From Myxococcus virescens (GTDB taxonomy: Bacteria; Myxococcota; Myxococcia; Myxococcales; Myxococcaceae): DNA of 64,000 nucleotides. Positions 47,278-59,379 of the stretch are shown piece after piece. The DNA is taken from NCBI RefSeq assembly GCF_900101905.1, contig NZ_FNAJ01000006.1, forward strand, positions 304,813 through 368,812. Direction: 5' to 3'. Within the stretch, counting starts at the first letter, position 1. Each line of letters starts with the position of its first letter. Position numbers and translations under genes: made by a program. Under the pieces are notes generated by a model. It worked only from the letters and a program-made list of their open reading frames with translations, was not told the DNA's origin and did not search any database.

Positions 47278-47295
47278 CGTAAGAAGATGCTTACG
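47278..47295. promoter_or_regulatory. Inverted repeat, likely ArsR operator
   Basis: CGTAAG (47278-47283) and CTTACG (47290-47295) are perfect inverted repeats with a 6-bp spacer, lying just upstream of the arsR start. The size and place fit an ArsR-type dimer site. Confidence 0.55.
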
Positions 47296-47424
47296 TGTCA
47301 AGCGGCTGAATGTCGTGGCCCGGCCTTTCACCGCGCAGGCGTGCCGTCTCGATGAGCGAGCAGAGGAGCGCCGCTACCTCGGCGCAGCGCTTCGACTTGC
47401 TGCTGTCGTGGTTCTTCCGGACCT

Positions 47425-48666
47425 TCAGCTGGCGCGCTTGAGGTCCGCGTCACCAGCGGGGCGCGCCAGCCGCCGCACCGCGCGCAGGAGGAGATCCGGA
47501 TCCACCGGAGCGGCGAGGAAGCCGCGGGCCCCCACCGCCTGGGCGCGAGGCAGGTCCTGTTCCGGCATCTTGCCGGCGACCAGCACCTGCGCGTGGATCT
47601 GACGCGGCAGCGCCTCCATCGCTGGCAGCGGCGCTACCACGACCTGGGCCGCGTTCGCCGCGAGCAGCTCCTCCGTGCTAGCGACCCGAACCCGCAGGCC
47701 CGCCTCGGACGTCACGCGCACCAGCCCGGTGGTGGCCTCCTCACCCCAGCCGTACACCAGGACCTGAGCCATGGGCTCCGGCTGCGCGGCCGTGAGCACG
47801 GGCAACGCCGGGAGGACGTGGTTCCGCGTTCCGGCCGTGCGCTGCATGGCGCGCGCAGTGAACGGCGCCTTCGTGGACCCAGGCCGCGAGACCTGCGTCA
47901 GGTGCAAGCCCTCCGTCGTGGCAGGCGTCGCGGCCTGTTCGGAGCGCCCTGCCTCCAGGGGCAGCGGCTGCGCGACAGCGGCGAGCGGCTCGGGCATGGC
48001 GCGGATGGCCTGCACCAGCCGCCTCATCTCCGCGGGCACCGCCTGCGCCTGGACGACCACCTCCTCCAGCGAGCCCAGCAGCGGCAGCCCATCCTCACCG
48101 CCAGGAGCCTCCATGTTGGTCAGCTCCGCCATGCTGCCGCCGAGCACCATGGGCATGCTCTCGTCCGCCTCCGGCAGCGAGAAGCTCTCCATGCCGGGAC
48201 GCCGGGGTACCGCCTCACCGGTCTCACCCCGGTAGAGCTGTCCAATGGCCCGGCGGATGGACGCATCCGACGCCAGCTTGGCCACCACGCGGCGCTTGCC
48301 GGACACGCTCTTCACCGCGTCCAGGGACGCCAGACTGGCGGGGGCGGCGATGGCCACCACCAACACCGAGTCCCGGCCACCCTGCCCTTCCAGCTTCAGC
48401 GGCACCACCCGGTGTGCCTCCGCCACGCGCTCCGGAATCAGCCAGGTCAGGCTCGCGTCCGGCGGCTGGACGTCCAGGTCCACCGTCTGCATTCCCGCCT
48501 GGAAGGCCAGGGCCTCCAACACCTGCTGCGCGGTGCTGAAGCGCTGGTCCACCACCACCTGCCCCAAAGGCACGCCCCACTTGCGCTGGTACGCCAGCGC
48601 CGAGTGGAGCTGCAACGCGTCCACCACACCCCGCTCCAGCAGGATGTCACCCAGTCGCTTCTTCAT
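47425..48666 (-). CDS. GspE/MshE N-domain protein with pseudo-receiver-like tail
   Basis: 413 aa from the ATG at 48666 (MKKRLGDILLERGVVD), with GGGGACGAG upstream; longer in-frame starts lack support. Residues 1-150 match the T2SSE/MshE N-terminal domain (LGDILLERGVVDALQLHSAL, then GMQTVDLD), which in MshE binds cyclic-di-GMP. No ATPase domain follows; instead a low-complexity linker leads to a C-terminal Rossmann-like fold (QVLVYGWGEEATTGLVRV to RGFLAAPVDPDLLLRAVRRL), similar to a response-regulator receiver without the phospho-Asp set. Possibly a cyclic-di-GMP or type IV pilus-linked regulator (inference). Confidence 0.75.
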   Translation of the reverse strand: MKKRLGDILLERGVVDALQLHSALAYQRKWGVPLGQVVVDQRFSTAQQVLEALAFQAGMQTVDLDVQPPDASLTWLIPERVAEAHRVVPLKLEGQGGRDSVLVVAIAAPASLASLDAVKSVSGKRRVVAKLASDASIRRAIGQLYRGETGEAVPRRPGMESFSLPEADESMPMVLGGSMAELTNMEAPGGEDGLPLLGSLEEVVVQAQAVPAEMRRLVQAIRAMPEPLAAVAQPLPLEAGRSEQAATPATTEGLHLTQVSRPGSTKAPFTARAMQRTAGTRNHVLPALPVLTAAQPEPMAQVLVYGWGEEATTGLVRVTSEAGLRVRVASTEELLAANAAQVVVAPLPAMEALPRQIHAQVLVAGKMPEQDLPRAQAVGARGFLAAPVDPDLLLRAVRRLARPAGDADLKRAS

Positions 48667-48959
48667 CTCGTCCCCCTCACGCCTTCCGCCCTGGCCGCCA
48701 GCCCCCTGGGGCAGCCCGAGTCCGGGAAGGTCACAATGTCTTCTACGCGTCCATTCGCCGGGGAGCTTCCCGGCGGGCGACAGACGCTTCCGTCGCCGCG
48801 CCACGTGCAAGGCGGGGACCGGGCTCCGGTCCCCGCGCCGAGGCGGGCGTCTGGTACTCGATGGTCGGCCTGCCCTCAAGTGCGTTGTGACGCATTGAGC
48901 CATCCTCCGCCCGACAAGCCGGAGAGCACCCTGTCGGAGCGTTGCCTAGCTTCACTTCC

Positions 48960-49553
48960 ATGAACGCCATGCGTCTGGGCGAATGGGTGGAGCTCCTTCG
49001 GGAGAAGGCGGGCGGGATGCCGGGCCTGGAGGGCGTGGGAGACGGCCTGGCGGGCCTAGTGCTGGAGCCGGCCAGCCTCCAGCCCTACCTGCACTTCCGA
49101 CGAGGGCGCTACACGCGCAACCTCATCTACCGGGATGCCAGGTTGGAGGTGCTGCTGAACTGCTGGGACGCGGGCACCTTCTCCCCCATCCACGACCATG
49201 ACGGGCAGGAGTGCTGGTTCAGCGTCCAGTCGGGGGCCTTCGTGCTGGAGAACTACACGCTGGAAGCGGGGGGCCTGGGGCCGGGGCCGGCCCGGCTGGG
49301 GCCTCCCGTCAGGGTAGGCCCCATGGGCGCGGGCTTCGTCGACTTCCGCTGCCCGGAGGCCCCCATCCACCGCGTCACCGCGACGGGAGGCCCCGCCGTC
49401 TCACTGCACGTCTACGCGGGGCCGGTGGACCGGTGCCTCGTCTTCGACACGCGACGGCAGCGCTGTGTCTCCAGGGAGCTGCGCTACCACTCCGTGTTCG
49501 GCCGCCCGCTGGCCCCGTTGCCGGAAGCGCCGGCACCCTCGGTCCCACTTTGA
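48960..49553 (+). CDS. Cysteine dioxygenase-like enzyme
   Basis: 197 aa from the ATG at 48960. The cupin iron site is clear: H78 and H80 in PIHDHDG and H137 in APIHRV. C85, seven residues after the first His, and Y152 (LHVYAG) occupy positions like the Cys-Tyr crosslink of CDO, and R53 is in the substrate-binding position. It would oxidise cysteine to cysteine sulfinate. Stands alone, divergent from the GspE-N gene. Confidence 0.88.
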   Translation: MNAMRLGEWVELLREKAGGMPGLEGVGDGLAGLVLEPASLQPYLHFRRGRYTRNLIYRDARLEVLLNCWDAGTFSPIHDHDGQECWFSVQSGAFVLENYTLEAGGLGPGPARLGPPVRVGPMGAGFVDFRCPEAPIHRVTATGGPAVSLHVYAGPVDRCLVFDTRRQRCVSRELRYHSVFGRPLAPLPEAPAPSVPL

Positions 49554-49638
49554 GCTGCCCAGGGTCCTGACGCTGCGAGCGGCGCGGCGTGGCACCGAAG
49601 CGTCCCGGTGCCACGCGACCGCGTCCTGGGCGGACGCG

Positions 49639-51429
49639 CTACCAGCTCGCTTCGGGCATGGGGGCGTAGAGCTCGCCGCGCGTGCCCTCGAAGAGGCCCA
49701 TGCGCGCGCCCACGGCGTACACCTGGCGCACGCCCGCCACCAGGGTGGTCCAGGGGGACAGGACGCTGATGGAGGTGGCGTCGTCCTCGCTGTTGTCACC
49801 CGTCTGGCCCAGCAGCTCGGAGAGGACCGCGGACGCGGGCTTCTTGCGCGGGTACACCTCCACGTTGACGCGGGCGTCGGCCGGCAGCTTCGCGGCCTCC
49901 TTCGCCAGAGCGAGCGCCTTCGGGTAGCCGCCCAGCGCATCCACCAGCCCGTGCGCCAGGGCGTCCTCGCCCGTCCACACGCGGCCCTTGGCCAGCGACT
50001 GCAGCTTCTCCAGCGGGAGCTTCCGGCTGGCCGCCGCGCGCGTCGTGAAGTCCGCGTAGATGCGGTCCAGCGACGCGTCCAGGCGGGCCTGCTGCTCCGG
50101 CGTGTAGTCCGCGTCCGAGCCGAACATCTCCGCGTTCTTCCCCGCGGCCACGCTGTCGAAGTTCACCCCCAGCTTCTCCCAGAAGCCCGCCGTGACGAAC
50201 TTGCCCGCGTACACGCCGATGCTGCCGGTGAGCGTGCCCGGATGCGCGACGATGCGGTCCGCCTCCATGGCGACGAAGTAGCCACCGCTGGCGGCGTAGC
50301 TGCCCATGGTGACGATGACGGGCTTGCCCGCCTCCTTCGCGCGCTGCACCTCGCGGCGGACGGTGTCACTGGCCACGTAGCTGCCGCCCGGGCTGTCCAC
50401 GCGGAAGACAATGGCCTTCACGCGCGAGTCCTCGGTGGCCTTGCGCAGCGCCGCGGCGACGCTCTCCGCGCCCATGGACTGTCCGCCCGACAGCGGGTTG
50501 GACTGGTTCTTCCCGCGCATCACCTCGCCCACGCCGTACACCAGGGCAATGGTGTTCCCGGACACGTTCGGCCTGCCGGCGCGCTCCAGGTACTTCTTCA
50601 CATAGAGAAAGCGCGCGCCCTCGCCGGCCTGCTCCTTCAGCCCGCCGAGCACCTCGTCCCGGTAGCGCAGGCCCGTCACCAGCTTCGCCTCCACCGCCTC
50701 CTGGGCCATCAGCGGCGCCTTGTCGATGAGGCCGCGCACGACGTCCTCCGTCAGCCCGCGGTCCTCGGCGATGCCGCGCACAATCTGGCCGAAGAGGCTG
50801 TTCGTGAAGCCCTCGGTGGCCTCGCGGTGCGGCGCGGTGAAGTCCTGCTCCGTGTAGGAGTTGATGGCGTTCTTGTACTCGTAGCGGGCGAAGTAGCGCG
50901 GCGTCACGCCCAGCCTGGTGAAGGCCTCGCGCGCGAAGGGCAGCTCGAAGGCGAGCCCGTTGATGTTCACGTCGCCCGACGGCTGGATGTAGATTTCGTC
51001 GAAGGCGGACGCCAGGTAGTAGCCCAGCGTGCTGTTGCCCAGCTCGCCGAAGGTGTCGGAGTACGCCACTGCCTTCTTGCCCTTGGCGCGGAAGGCCTTC
51101 ACCGCGTCGCGCAGCTCCTGCGTGGCGGCCGGCGTCCCCGGATGGCCGATGCGCACCAGCAGGGACTTCACGCGCGCGTCGTCTCCGGCCTTCTCCAGCG
51201 CCTCCACCACGTCACGCACCGTGGTGGGTTCCTCGCCAAAGGCTCCCACCAGCGAGTCCCCTCCCCCGTGCTCCGACAGCGGGTCTTCCAGGTCCAGCTC
51301 GAGCACGAGGTTGGAGGGCACCCCGGGCTTGCTCGCGGACGCGAGCAGCATCAGGCCCACGAGGCCCACCACGAAGAGGACAGACAGCGCGCCGACGAAG
51401 GCCAGCGCGCCGATGAAGAATCGTTTCAT
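49639..51429 (-). CDS. sppA: Signal peptide peptidase SppA (67K type)
   Basis: 596 aa from the ATG at 51429, chosen because it begins the single N-terminal TM helix (RFFIGALAFVGALSVLFVVG). Two ClpP-like halves as in E. coli SppA. The catalytic pair sits in different halves: Lys186 in YEYKNAIN and Ser381 in GSYAASGG. It cleaves leftover signal peptides in the inner membrane. Divergent from the M16 gene. Confidence 0.93.
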   Translation of the reverse strand: MKRFFIGALAFVGALSVLFVVGLVGLMLLASASKPGVPSNLVLELDLEDPLSEHGGGDSLVGAFGEEPTTVRDVVEALEKAGDDARVKSLLVRIGHPGTPAATQELRDAVKAFRAKGKKAVAYSDTFGELGNSTLGYYLASAFDEIYIQPSGDVNINGLAFELPFAREAFTRLGVTPRYFARYEYKNAINSYTEQDFTAPHREATEGFTNSLFGQIVRGIAEDRGLTEDVVRGLIDKAPLMAQEAVEAKLVTGLRYRDEVLGGLKEQAGEGARFLYVKKYLERAGRPNVSGNTIALVYGVGEVMRGKNQSNPLSGGQSMGAESVAAALRKATEDSRVKAIVFRVDSPGGSYVASDTVRREVQRAKEAGKPVIVTMGSYAASGGYFVAMEADRIVAHPGTLTGSIGVYAGKFVTAGFWEKLGVNFDSVAAGKNAEMFGSDADYTPEQQARLDASLDRIYADFTTRAAASRKLPLEKLQSLAKGRVWTGEDALAHGLVDALGGYPKALALAKEAAKLPADARVNVEVYPRKKPASAVLSELLGQTGDNSEDDATSISVLSPWTTLVAGVRQVYAVGARMGLFEGTRGELYAPMPEASW

Positions 51430-51727
51430 CCGATGGGACTCCTGATGCCCGGGAGAGACAGGGTACGGCCCTGGCAAGGGGTGCTTACTACTAACGCGCG
51501 CGGGCGACGATGCTTGCGCGTCCCCGTGCTTTCCCCGCGTGACGGTACGCCCGCGGCCGGGCCGGGGATGGCCACCACAGGCCCTCGCCGAGCGGCGGAG
51601 GAGGCACGGCGGCCCGTGGCTGTCACGTCGGCGACGCCGGGTTGCTCGGAGTGCCACCGTTCGGGATGGGCTGGGGGACATCTCGGGTTAGAAGCCGGTG
51701 CACTCCCAGACGACCCGCGAGGACCGC

Positions 51728-54559
<2,832 letters not shown>

Positions 54560-54590
54560 CGCCGTAGTCCGTCACTCCTGTGAGGGAATC

Positions 54591-54627
54591 AAGCCCCGCG
54601 GTGCCTCGGTGGCGCCGCGGGGCTTTT
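54591..54627 (+). terminator. Rho-independent terminator after the M16 gene
   Basis: AAGCCCCGCGG (54591-54601) pairs perfectly with CCGCGGGGCTT (54615-54625) across a 13-nt loop, ending in TTTT. It lies 31 bp after the M16 stop and 4 bp before the convergent hydrolase stop, so it may act in both directions. Confidence 0.85.
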
Positions 54628-54630
54628 GAT

Positions 54631-55410
54631 TTACTGGGGCGGCAGTGTGGCGAGGAATGCATCCAGCGCGGCGTTGAAGCGCTCCGGTGCATCCATCATC
54701 AGCCAATGGCTGACACCTGAGAACACGGTGTGCGGCGTGCCCGGGTACAGGAGGTGGTAGGCATTGGGCTGGATGAAGGCATCAACGACGAGCGTGTGGA
54801 GAGGGCCCTTGTAGCGTTCCAGCACACGGTCCGAATTGAACGTGAGCATGCTCTCCAGCGCGCCGACCACCACCTCGCGCGGCGTGGCATGGAGCCAGCG
54901 CATCACCGACTCGTGCGTGTGTGGCTTCGCGTTCTGGAGGATGGGCGTGAACCAGGCGTCCATGAAGGCGCGGTAGGACTCGGGCCGTGTGCCTTCGTGG
55001 AAGCCTTGGAGCTGTTCGGGCGGAAGCGGTGGCATCGTCCCCGCGGCATCCACGATGACGAGCCCGGCAAGTCGTTCAGGCCAGCCACGGGCGTACTCCG
55101 CCGCGACGTAGCCGCCGAAGCTGTGGCCCACCAGGACGAAGCGCTCCAGGTCCAGGGCCGTGGCCACCGCGTGGATGTCATGGGCCATGTCCTCGGCGCC
55201 GTAGCGGCCCTGGGCGTCGAGCTCCGAGTCGCCCATGCCACGCAGGTCGAAGGACACGGAGCGCTGCTTCAAATGTGCTTGCTGCGAGGCCCATTGCTCA
55301 CGCCGGGAGGCGTTGCTGTGGACGAAGACGACGGGGAGGCCACCATTGCCAGTGTCGGTGACTGCGAGCTGGCCCGTGGGTCCCTGGACGGTGCGCGAGG
55401 TGGAAGTCAT
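54631..55410 (-). CDS. Alpha/beta-fold hydrolase
   Basis: 259 aa from the ATG at 55410 (MTSTSRTVQGP). The fold motifs are VVFVHSNASRREQW, the nucleophile elbow GHSFGG (about residue 95), VIVDAAGTMPPLPP and the His near the end in VSHWLMMDAPE. Length and motifs fit small esterase/haloperoxidase-type hydrolases. It overlaps the upstream MFS stop by 4 bp, so it is co-translated with that transporter. Substrate unknown. Confidence 0.87.
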   Translation of the reverse strand: MTSTSRTVQGPTGQLAVTDTGNGGLPVVFVHSNASRREQWASQQAHLKQRSVSFDLRGMGDSELDAQGRYGAEDMAHDIHAVATALDLERFVLVGHSFGGYVAAEYARGWPERLAGLVIVDAAGTMPPLPPEQLQGFHEGTRPESYRAFMDAWFTPILQNAKPHTHESVMRWLHATPREVVVGALESMLTFNSDRVLERYKGPLHTLVVDAFIQPNAYHLLYPGTPHTVFSGVSHWLMMDAPERFNAALDAFLATLPPQ

Positions 55411-56669
55411 GGCGCGGAGGACGATGACACGATTCGCGACCCGTGCGCTTGGGCACCCTCCCCTGCCTCCTGCTGGCGCGTGCGCACCCGGAGCCCGAAG
55501 AACGCGGCGAGCCACGCAAGCAATGCCATGGCGACCATGACTCCGGCCATGGGCATCGCGGTGCCATTGTTGAACGTGCTCACGGCCCACGACGCGCCGG
55601 CCGCAGCGGTGAACTGGAGCGCGCCCAGCGCGGCCGACGCCATGCCCGCGCGCGTGGCATGCCGCTCCAGCGCAATCGCAGCCGCGTTGGGTCCCACCAG
55701 GCCCATGGCCGACACGAAGAAGAACAGCGTGACGGCGATGCCCCACAGGCCCATGAAGCCGGTCCACGCCACCGCCAGCACGGCCACCGCCGCGACGACG
55801 CACAGGCTCAATGCCAGACGCAGCAGCCGGTGCAGCGGAAGGTGGGTCACCAGCTTGCGGTTGAGCTGCGCCACCGCAATCAACCCCATCGCATTGACGC
55901 CGAAGAACCAGCCGAAGTGCTCCTCCGGAATGCCATACAGCGAGATGAACACGAACGGCGAACCCGCGATGTACGCGAACATGCCCGCCTGCGCGAAGCC
56001 TCCGGCCAGTGCGGGGCCCACGAAGTCCGGGTCCTTCATCAATGCACCCAGCCGGGAGCGCATCGTCTGCGAAGCCACGTGCGGCGGCGCCGTCTCCGGC
56101 AGCGACTTCAGCACGAAGGCCAGCGCCACCGCGCCCACCGCCGCCAGCACCACGAAGATGGCCCGCCATCCCGAGTACTGGAGCACCATTCCGCCCAGCA
56201 GCGGCGCGAGGATGGGCGCTACGCCCATGACCAGCATCAGCCGCGACATCGTCCGCGCGGCGTTGGCGCCGGACCACAAGTCGCGCACCACGGCGCGTGG
56301 AACGACCAATGCCACCGAGCCACCGAGCGACTGCACGAAGCGCATGGCCACCAGCATGGTCGCCGACGGTGCCAGCGCGCAGCCGAGCGAGCCCAGGACG
56401 TACAGCGCCAGGCCCGCGTAGAGCGGACGCGTGCGCCCGAAGCGGTCGATGAGCGGCCCCGTGAAGAGCTGGCCCAGCGCCAAGCCCGCGAAGCACGACG
56501 CGAGCGTGAGCTGGATGGCGGGCGCGGTGGATTGCAGGTCCTCCGCGATGCGCGGCAGCGCCGGCAGATACATGTCGATGGAGAGCGGTGCGAACGCGGT
56601 CAGCGTTCCCAGCAGCAACTCGAGGCCGAGTGTGCCCTTCTCAGTGGACTGGGTCGAAGGCGTGGTCAT
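55407..56669 (-). CDS. Bcr/CflA-family MFS multidrug transporter
   Basis: 420 aa from the ATG at 56669 (MTTPSTQSTEKG). Twelve hydrophobic segments; the N-terminal SIDMYLPALPRIAEDL is the Bcr/CflA signature, and LIDRFGRTRPLYAG is the MFS loop 2-3 motif. Exports drugs or sulfonamide-like compounds in other bacteria. Translationally coupled to the following hydrolase gene, which suggests a shared substrate or detoxification role (inference). Confidence 0.88.
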   Translation of the reverse strand: MTTPSTQSTEKGTLGLELLLGTLTAFAPLSIDMYLPALPRIAEDLQSTAPAIQLTLASCFAGLALGQLFTGPLIDRFGRTRPLYAGLALYVLGSLGCALAPSATMLVAMRFVQSLGGSVALVVPRAVVRDLWSGANAARTMSRLMLVMGVAPILAPLLGGMVLQYSGWRAIFVVLAAVGAVALAFVLKSLPETAPPHVASQTMRSRLGALMKDPDFVGPALAGGFAQAGMFAYIAGSPFVFISLYGIPEEHFGWFFGVNAMGLIAVAQLNRKLVTHLPLHRLLRLALSLCVVAAVAVLAVAWTGFMGLWGIAVTLFFFVSAMGLVGPNAAAIALERHATRAGMASAALGALQFTAAAGASWAVSTFNNGTAMPMAGVMVAMALLAWLAAFFGLRVRTRQQEAGEGAQAHGSRIVSSSSAP

Positions 56670-57425
56670 GGACTCCCTGGGCCGAGGGCCGAGCCCCGGC
56701 GAATAACCGGCTCCCCGCCTCCGCACCGTGAATGTGCCGCGCACCCAGAAGCACGGTTGCTGGAAGGGAACGCCATGGCTGTACACACCACGGGCGAGCA
56801 GCCTCGTGGGCGGCCACTGGCATGTCAGACCCCCGGGTTATTCCTTTTCCCGTCGCGCACACGAAGGTGTCGGGCCCTGGCGGCCCGAGCTTGATTTCGC
56901 CACTGCGCCCTCACCGCACGGAGCGAGTCCACCCACCCGTGTACGCGACACCCGATTCCCCCGCGCGCGGCGGAGATGTGACGTCGCGCGCGGGGGAAAA
57001 GCGCGGTGCCAGGGCCATGGGGGCCAGGGGCCGCGCCAGCGTGGGGCGGGCCTTCGGGTCCGTTGAGCGGGGAGGTGCCGTCAACCCGGGGGGGCGGGCG
57101 GCGCCATTCCTTTCTCCCCACGCGACGATTTGGCTTTTTGCCGCCCGGAACGGGGGGCGCGGTCCGGCTCGAAAGCCGGGCCCGACCTTCCGCCAGGTGG
57201 CCGGTGCGCGCGAGGCAGACAGCGCCTCAACCCCTCCCACTGCCTGCCTCGCGCGCTTCCGTAAATTCTCGAACGAGGGCAGGGCAGGGCGCTCGCTCCA
57301 CCGGGCGCCCTCCCGCTCTCCAAGGGCCTTTGCTTGCCAAGGGCCCGGGTTGGGCGCCATACGAAGGCGCGAAACGGCGGCGGGGCAGGTCAGCCTGCCC
57401 GCGTCGCCCGCGACCTTCGTGAGAC
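56670..57425. other. Gene-free region upstream of mnmG
   Basis: A 756-bp very G+C-rich stretch between the divergent MFS and mnmG genes. Open frames overlap in all directions but none has a ribosome site or family match. A perfect 14-bp inverted repeat is annotated separately; a smaller CCGGCT/AGCCGG hairpin is at 57164-57179. Confidence 0.45.
56956..56998. repeat. Perfect 14-bp inverted repeat
   Basis: TTCCCCCGCGCGCG (56956-56969) and CGCGCGCGGGGGAA (56985-56998) are exact reverse complements with a 15-bp spacer. It is an exceptionally strong hairpin with no gene next to it, about 430 bp upstream of mnmG. It might be part of a small RNA or a structural element. Confidence 0.6.
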
Positions 57426-59273
57426 ATGGGACTCCGGTACGACGTCATCGTGGTGGGGCTGGGCCATGCGGGCAGTGAGGCGGCGCTCGCCTGCGCGCGG
57501 ATGGGATTGGCCACGTTGGGCCTGACGCTGAAGCGCGAGCGCTCGGCGGTGTTGAGCTGCAACCCGGCGGTGGGTGGCACGGCCAAGGGCCACCTGGTGC
57601 GTGAGCTGGATGCGCTCGGCGGAGAGATGGGGCGCGCGGCCGACCAGGTGGGCACGCACTTCAAGACGCTGAATGCCTCCAAGGGGCCGGCGGTGCAGGC
57701 CTCGCGCCTGCTCTGCGACCGGGATGCCTACGCGGTCGGCATGCAGGCGGTGCTCTTCTCGCAGCCGAACCTCACGGTGCGCGAGGGCGAAGTCGCCGCG
57801 CTGGTGGCTGGCGGAGGCCGGGTGGAGGGCGTGGTGCTGGGGGACGGCACGCAGGTGTCCGCCTCCGCGGTGCTGCTCACCACGGGGACCTTCCTCCAGG
57901 CGCTGATGCACGTGGGCGAGCAGAAGGAAGTCGGCGGCCGTCTGGGTGACGACGCGGCGCGCGGGCTGTCGGAGTCGCTGCGCGCGCTGGGCTTCACCCT
58001 GGGCCGCTTCAAGACAGGCACGCCGGCGCGGCTGGCGCGCGCGAGCATCGACTGGGACGCGCTGGAGCCGCAGCCGGGGGACACCCTCGTGCGGCCTTTC
58101 TCCTGGCGGACGAAGGTGGAAGGGGAGGGCGGGATGCCGTTTCCCCGTCAGCCCCCGGTGACGTGCGCGCTCACGGCGACGACGCCGAGCACGCACGCGG
58201 TGCTGCGCGACAACCTGCACCGCTCGCCGCTGTACCAGGGGGACATCGTCGGCCGGGGGCCGCGCTACTGCCCGTCGCTGGAGGACAAGGTGGTGCGCTT
58301 CGCCTCGCGCGAGAGGCACCAGGTGTTCCTGGAGCCGGAGGGGCCCACGTCGCCGCTGGTGTACCCGGCGGGCCTGTCCACGAGCCTGCCTGCGGACGTG
58401 CAGCTCACCTTCATGCGCACCATTCCCGGGCTGGAGCAGGTGGAGGTGGTCCGCTTCGGCTACGCCGTGGAGTACGACTACGCGCCGCCCACGCAGCTCA
58501 AGGCCACGCTGGAGACGAAGGCCATTGCCGGCCTGTACTTCGCGGGGCAGCTCAACGGCACCTCGGGCTACGAGGAGGCCGCCTTCCAGGGCCTGTGGGC
58601 TGGCATCAACGCGGCGCTCCAGGTGAAGGGCGAGCCGCCGTTCCTGCCAGGCCGCGACGAGGCCCACGGCGCGGTGCTGGTGGATGACCTGGTGACCAAG
58701 GGCGTGGACGAGCCGTTCCGCATGTTCACCAGCCGCTCCGAGCACCGGCTGAAGCTGCGCGAGGGCAACGCGGACCTGCGACTGGCCCATCACGGGCACC
58801 GGGTGGGGCTGCTGCCGCGCGAGGCCTTGGAGCGGGTGGAGGCGCGGGGCCGCGCGGTGACGGAGGAGGTGGCTCGGCTGAAGCGCACCGGGCTGGCGGC
58901 GCGGCTGCGGCGGCCGGAGGTGACGTACGCGCAGCTGGGCGAAGGCCGCGAGGACTGGCCCGTGCTGTCACGCGACGTCGCCGAGGAGGTGGAGGTCGAG
59001 GTGAAGTACGAGGGCTACGTCGCCCAGGCCGCGAGGGCGGCGGCGCGCGAGGCGGAGTCCACGGACCGGTGGCGGATTCCGGAGGGCTACCGCTTCCATG
59101 AGGTGCGGGGACTGGGTTCGGAAGCGGTGGAGAAGCTGACCGCGCATCGGCCCGGGACGGTGGGACAGGCTCGCCGGATTCCGGGGCTGACGCCCGCCGC
59201 GGTGTCGCTGCTGCTGGTGGCGCTCAAGCGCGGAACAGAGGCGCCCGCAGTCTGCTCGCAGTCCGAGGATTGA
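57426..59273 (+). CDS. mnmG: tRNA uridine modification enzyme MnmG (GidA)
   Basis: 615 aa. FAD-binding motif VGLGHAGSEAA (10-20), the family signature SCNPAVGGTAKGHLVRELDA, then FKTGTPARL and GLYFAGQLNGTSGYEEAA near residue 375. With MnmE it makes the cmnm5/nm5 group on U34 of tRNAs. The ATG at 57426 is the only sensible start. It is followed 98 bp later by rsmG; mnmE is about 12 kb upstream. Confidence 0.96.
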   Translation: MGLRYDVIVVGLGHAGSEAALACARMGLATLGLTLKRERSAVLSCNPAVGGTAKGHLVRELDALGGEMGRAADQVGTHFKTLNASKGPAVQASRLLCDRDAYAVGMQAVLFSQPNLTVREGEVAALVAGGGRVEGVVLGDGTQVSASAVLLTTGTFLQALMHVGEQKEVGGRLGDDAARGLSESLRALGFTLGRFKTGTPARLARASIDWDALEPQPGDTLVRPFSWRTKVEGEGGMPFPRQPPVTCALTATTPSTHAVLRDNLHRSPLYQGDIVGRGPRYCPSLEDKVVRFASRERHQVFLEPEGPTSPLVYPAGLSTSLPADVQLTFMRTIPGLEQVEVVRFGYAVEYDYAPPTQLKATLETKAIAGLYFAGQLNGTSGYEEAAFQGLWAGINAALQVKGEPPFLPGRDEAHGAVLVDDLVTKGVDEPFRMFTSRSEHRLKLREGNADLRLAHHGHRVGLLPREALERVEARGRAVTEEVARLKRTGLAARLRRPEVTYAQLGEGREDWPVLSRDVAEEVEVEVKYEGYVAQAARAAAREAESTDRWRIPEGYRFHEVRGLGSEAVEKLTAHRPGTVGQARRIPGLTPAAVSLLLVALKRGTEAPAVCSQSED

Positions 59274-59286
59274 TCAAATAAGGGGC

Positions 59287-59295
59287 TGTGGACAA
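59287..59295 (-). promoter_or_regulatory. DnaA-box-like site, one mismatch
   Basis: TGTGGACAA on the plus strand is TTGTCCACA on the minus strand, one mismatch from TTATCCACA. It lies in the mnmG-rsmG gap, 76 bp left of a perfect box. Confidence 0.5.
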
Positions 59296-59370
59296 GGTGT
59301 GGGAAACTTTAGGGCTTCCCGTCTCCTGAATGATTCCAGTGGGTTGCAGGTAGGTTTGACGCGGAGGGCT

Positions 59371-59379
59371 TGTGGATAA
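59371..59379 (-). promoter_or_regulatory. Consensus DnaA box over the rsmG start
   Basis: TGTGGATAA on the plus strand is an exact TTATCCACA on the minus strand. It covers the GTG start codon of rsmG (59372), so DnaA bound here could affect rsmG expression, or the site may act with the origin. Confidence 0.65.

Noticed and set aside
56732..57478. 248-codon frame before mnmG
   Set aside because: No ribosome site or family motif, and it runs into mnmG in another frame.
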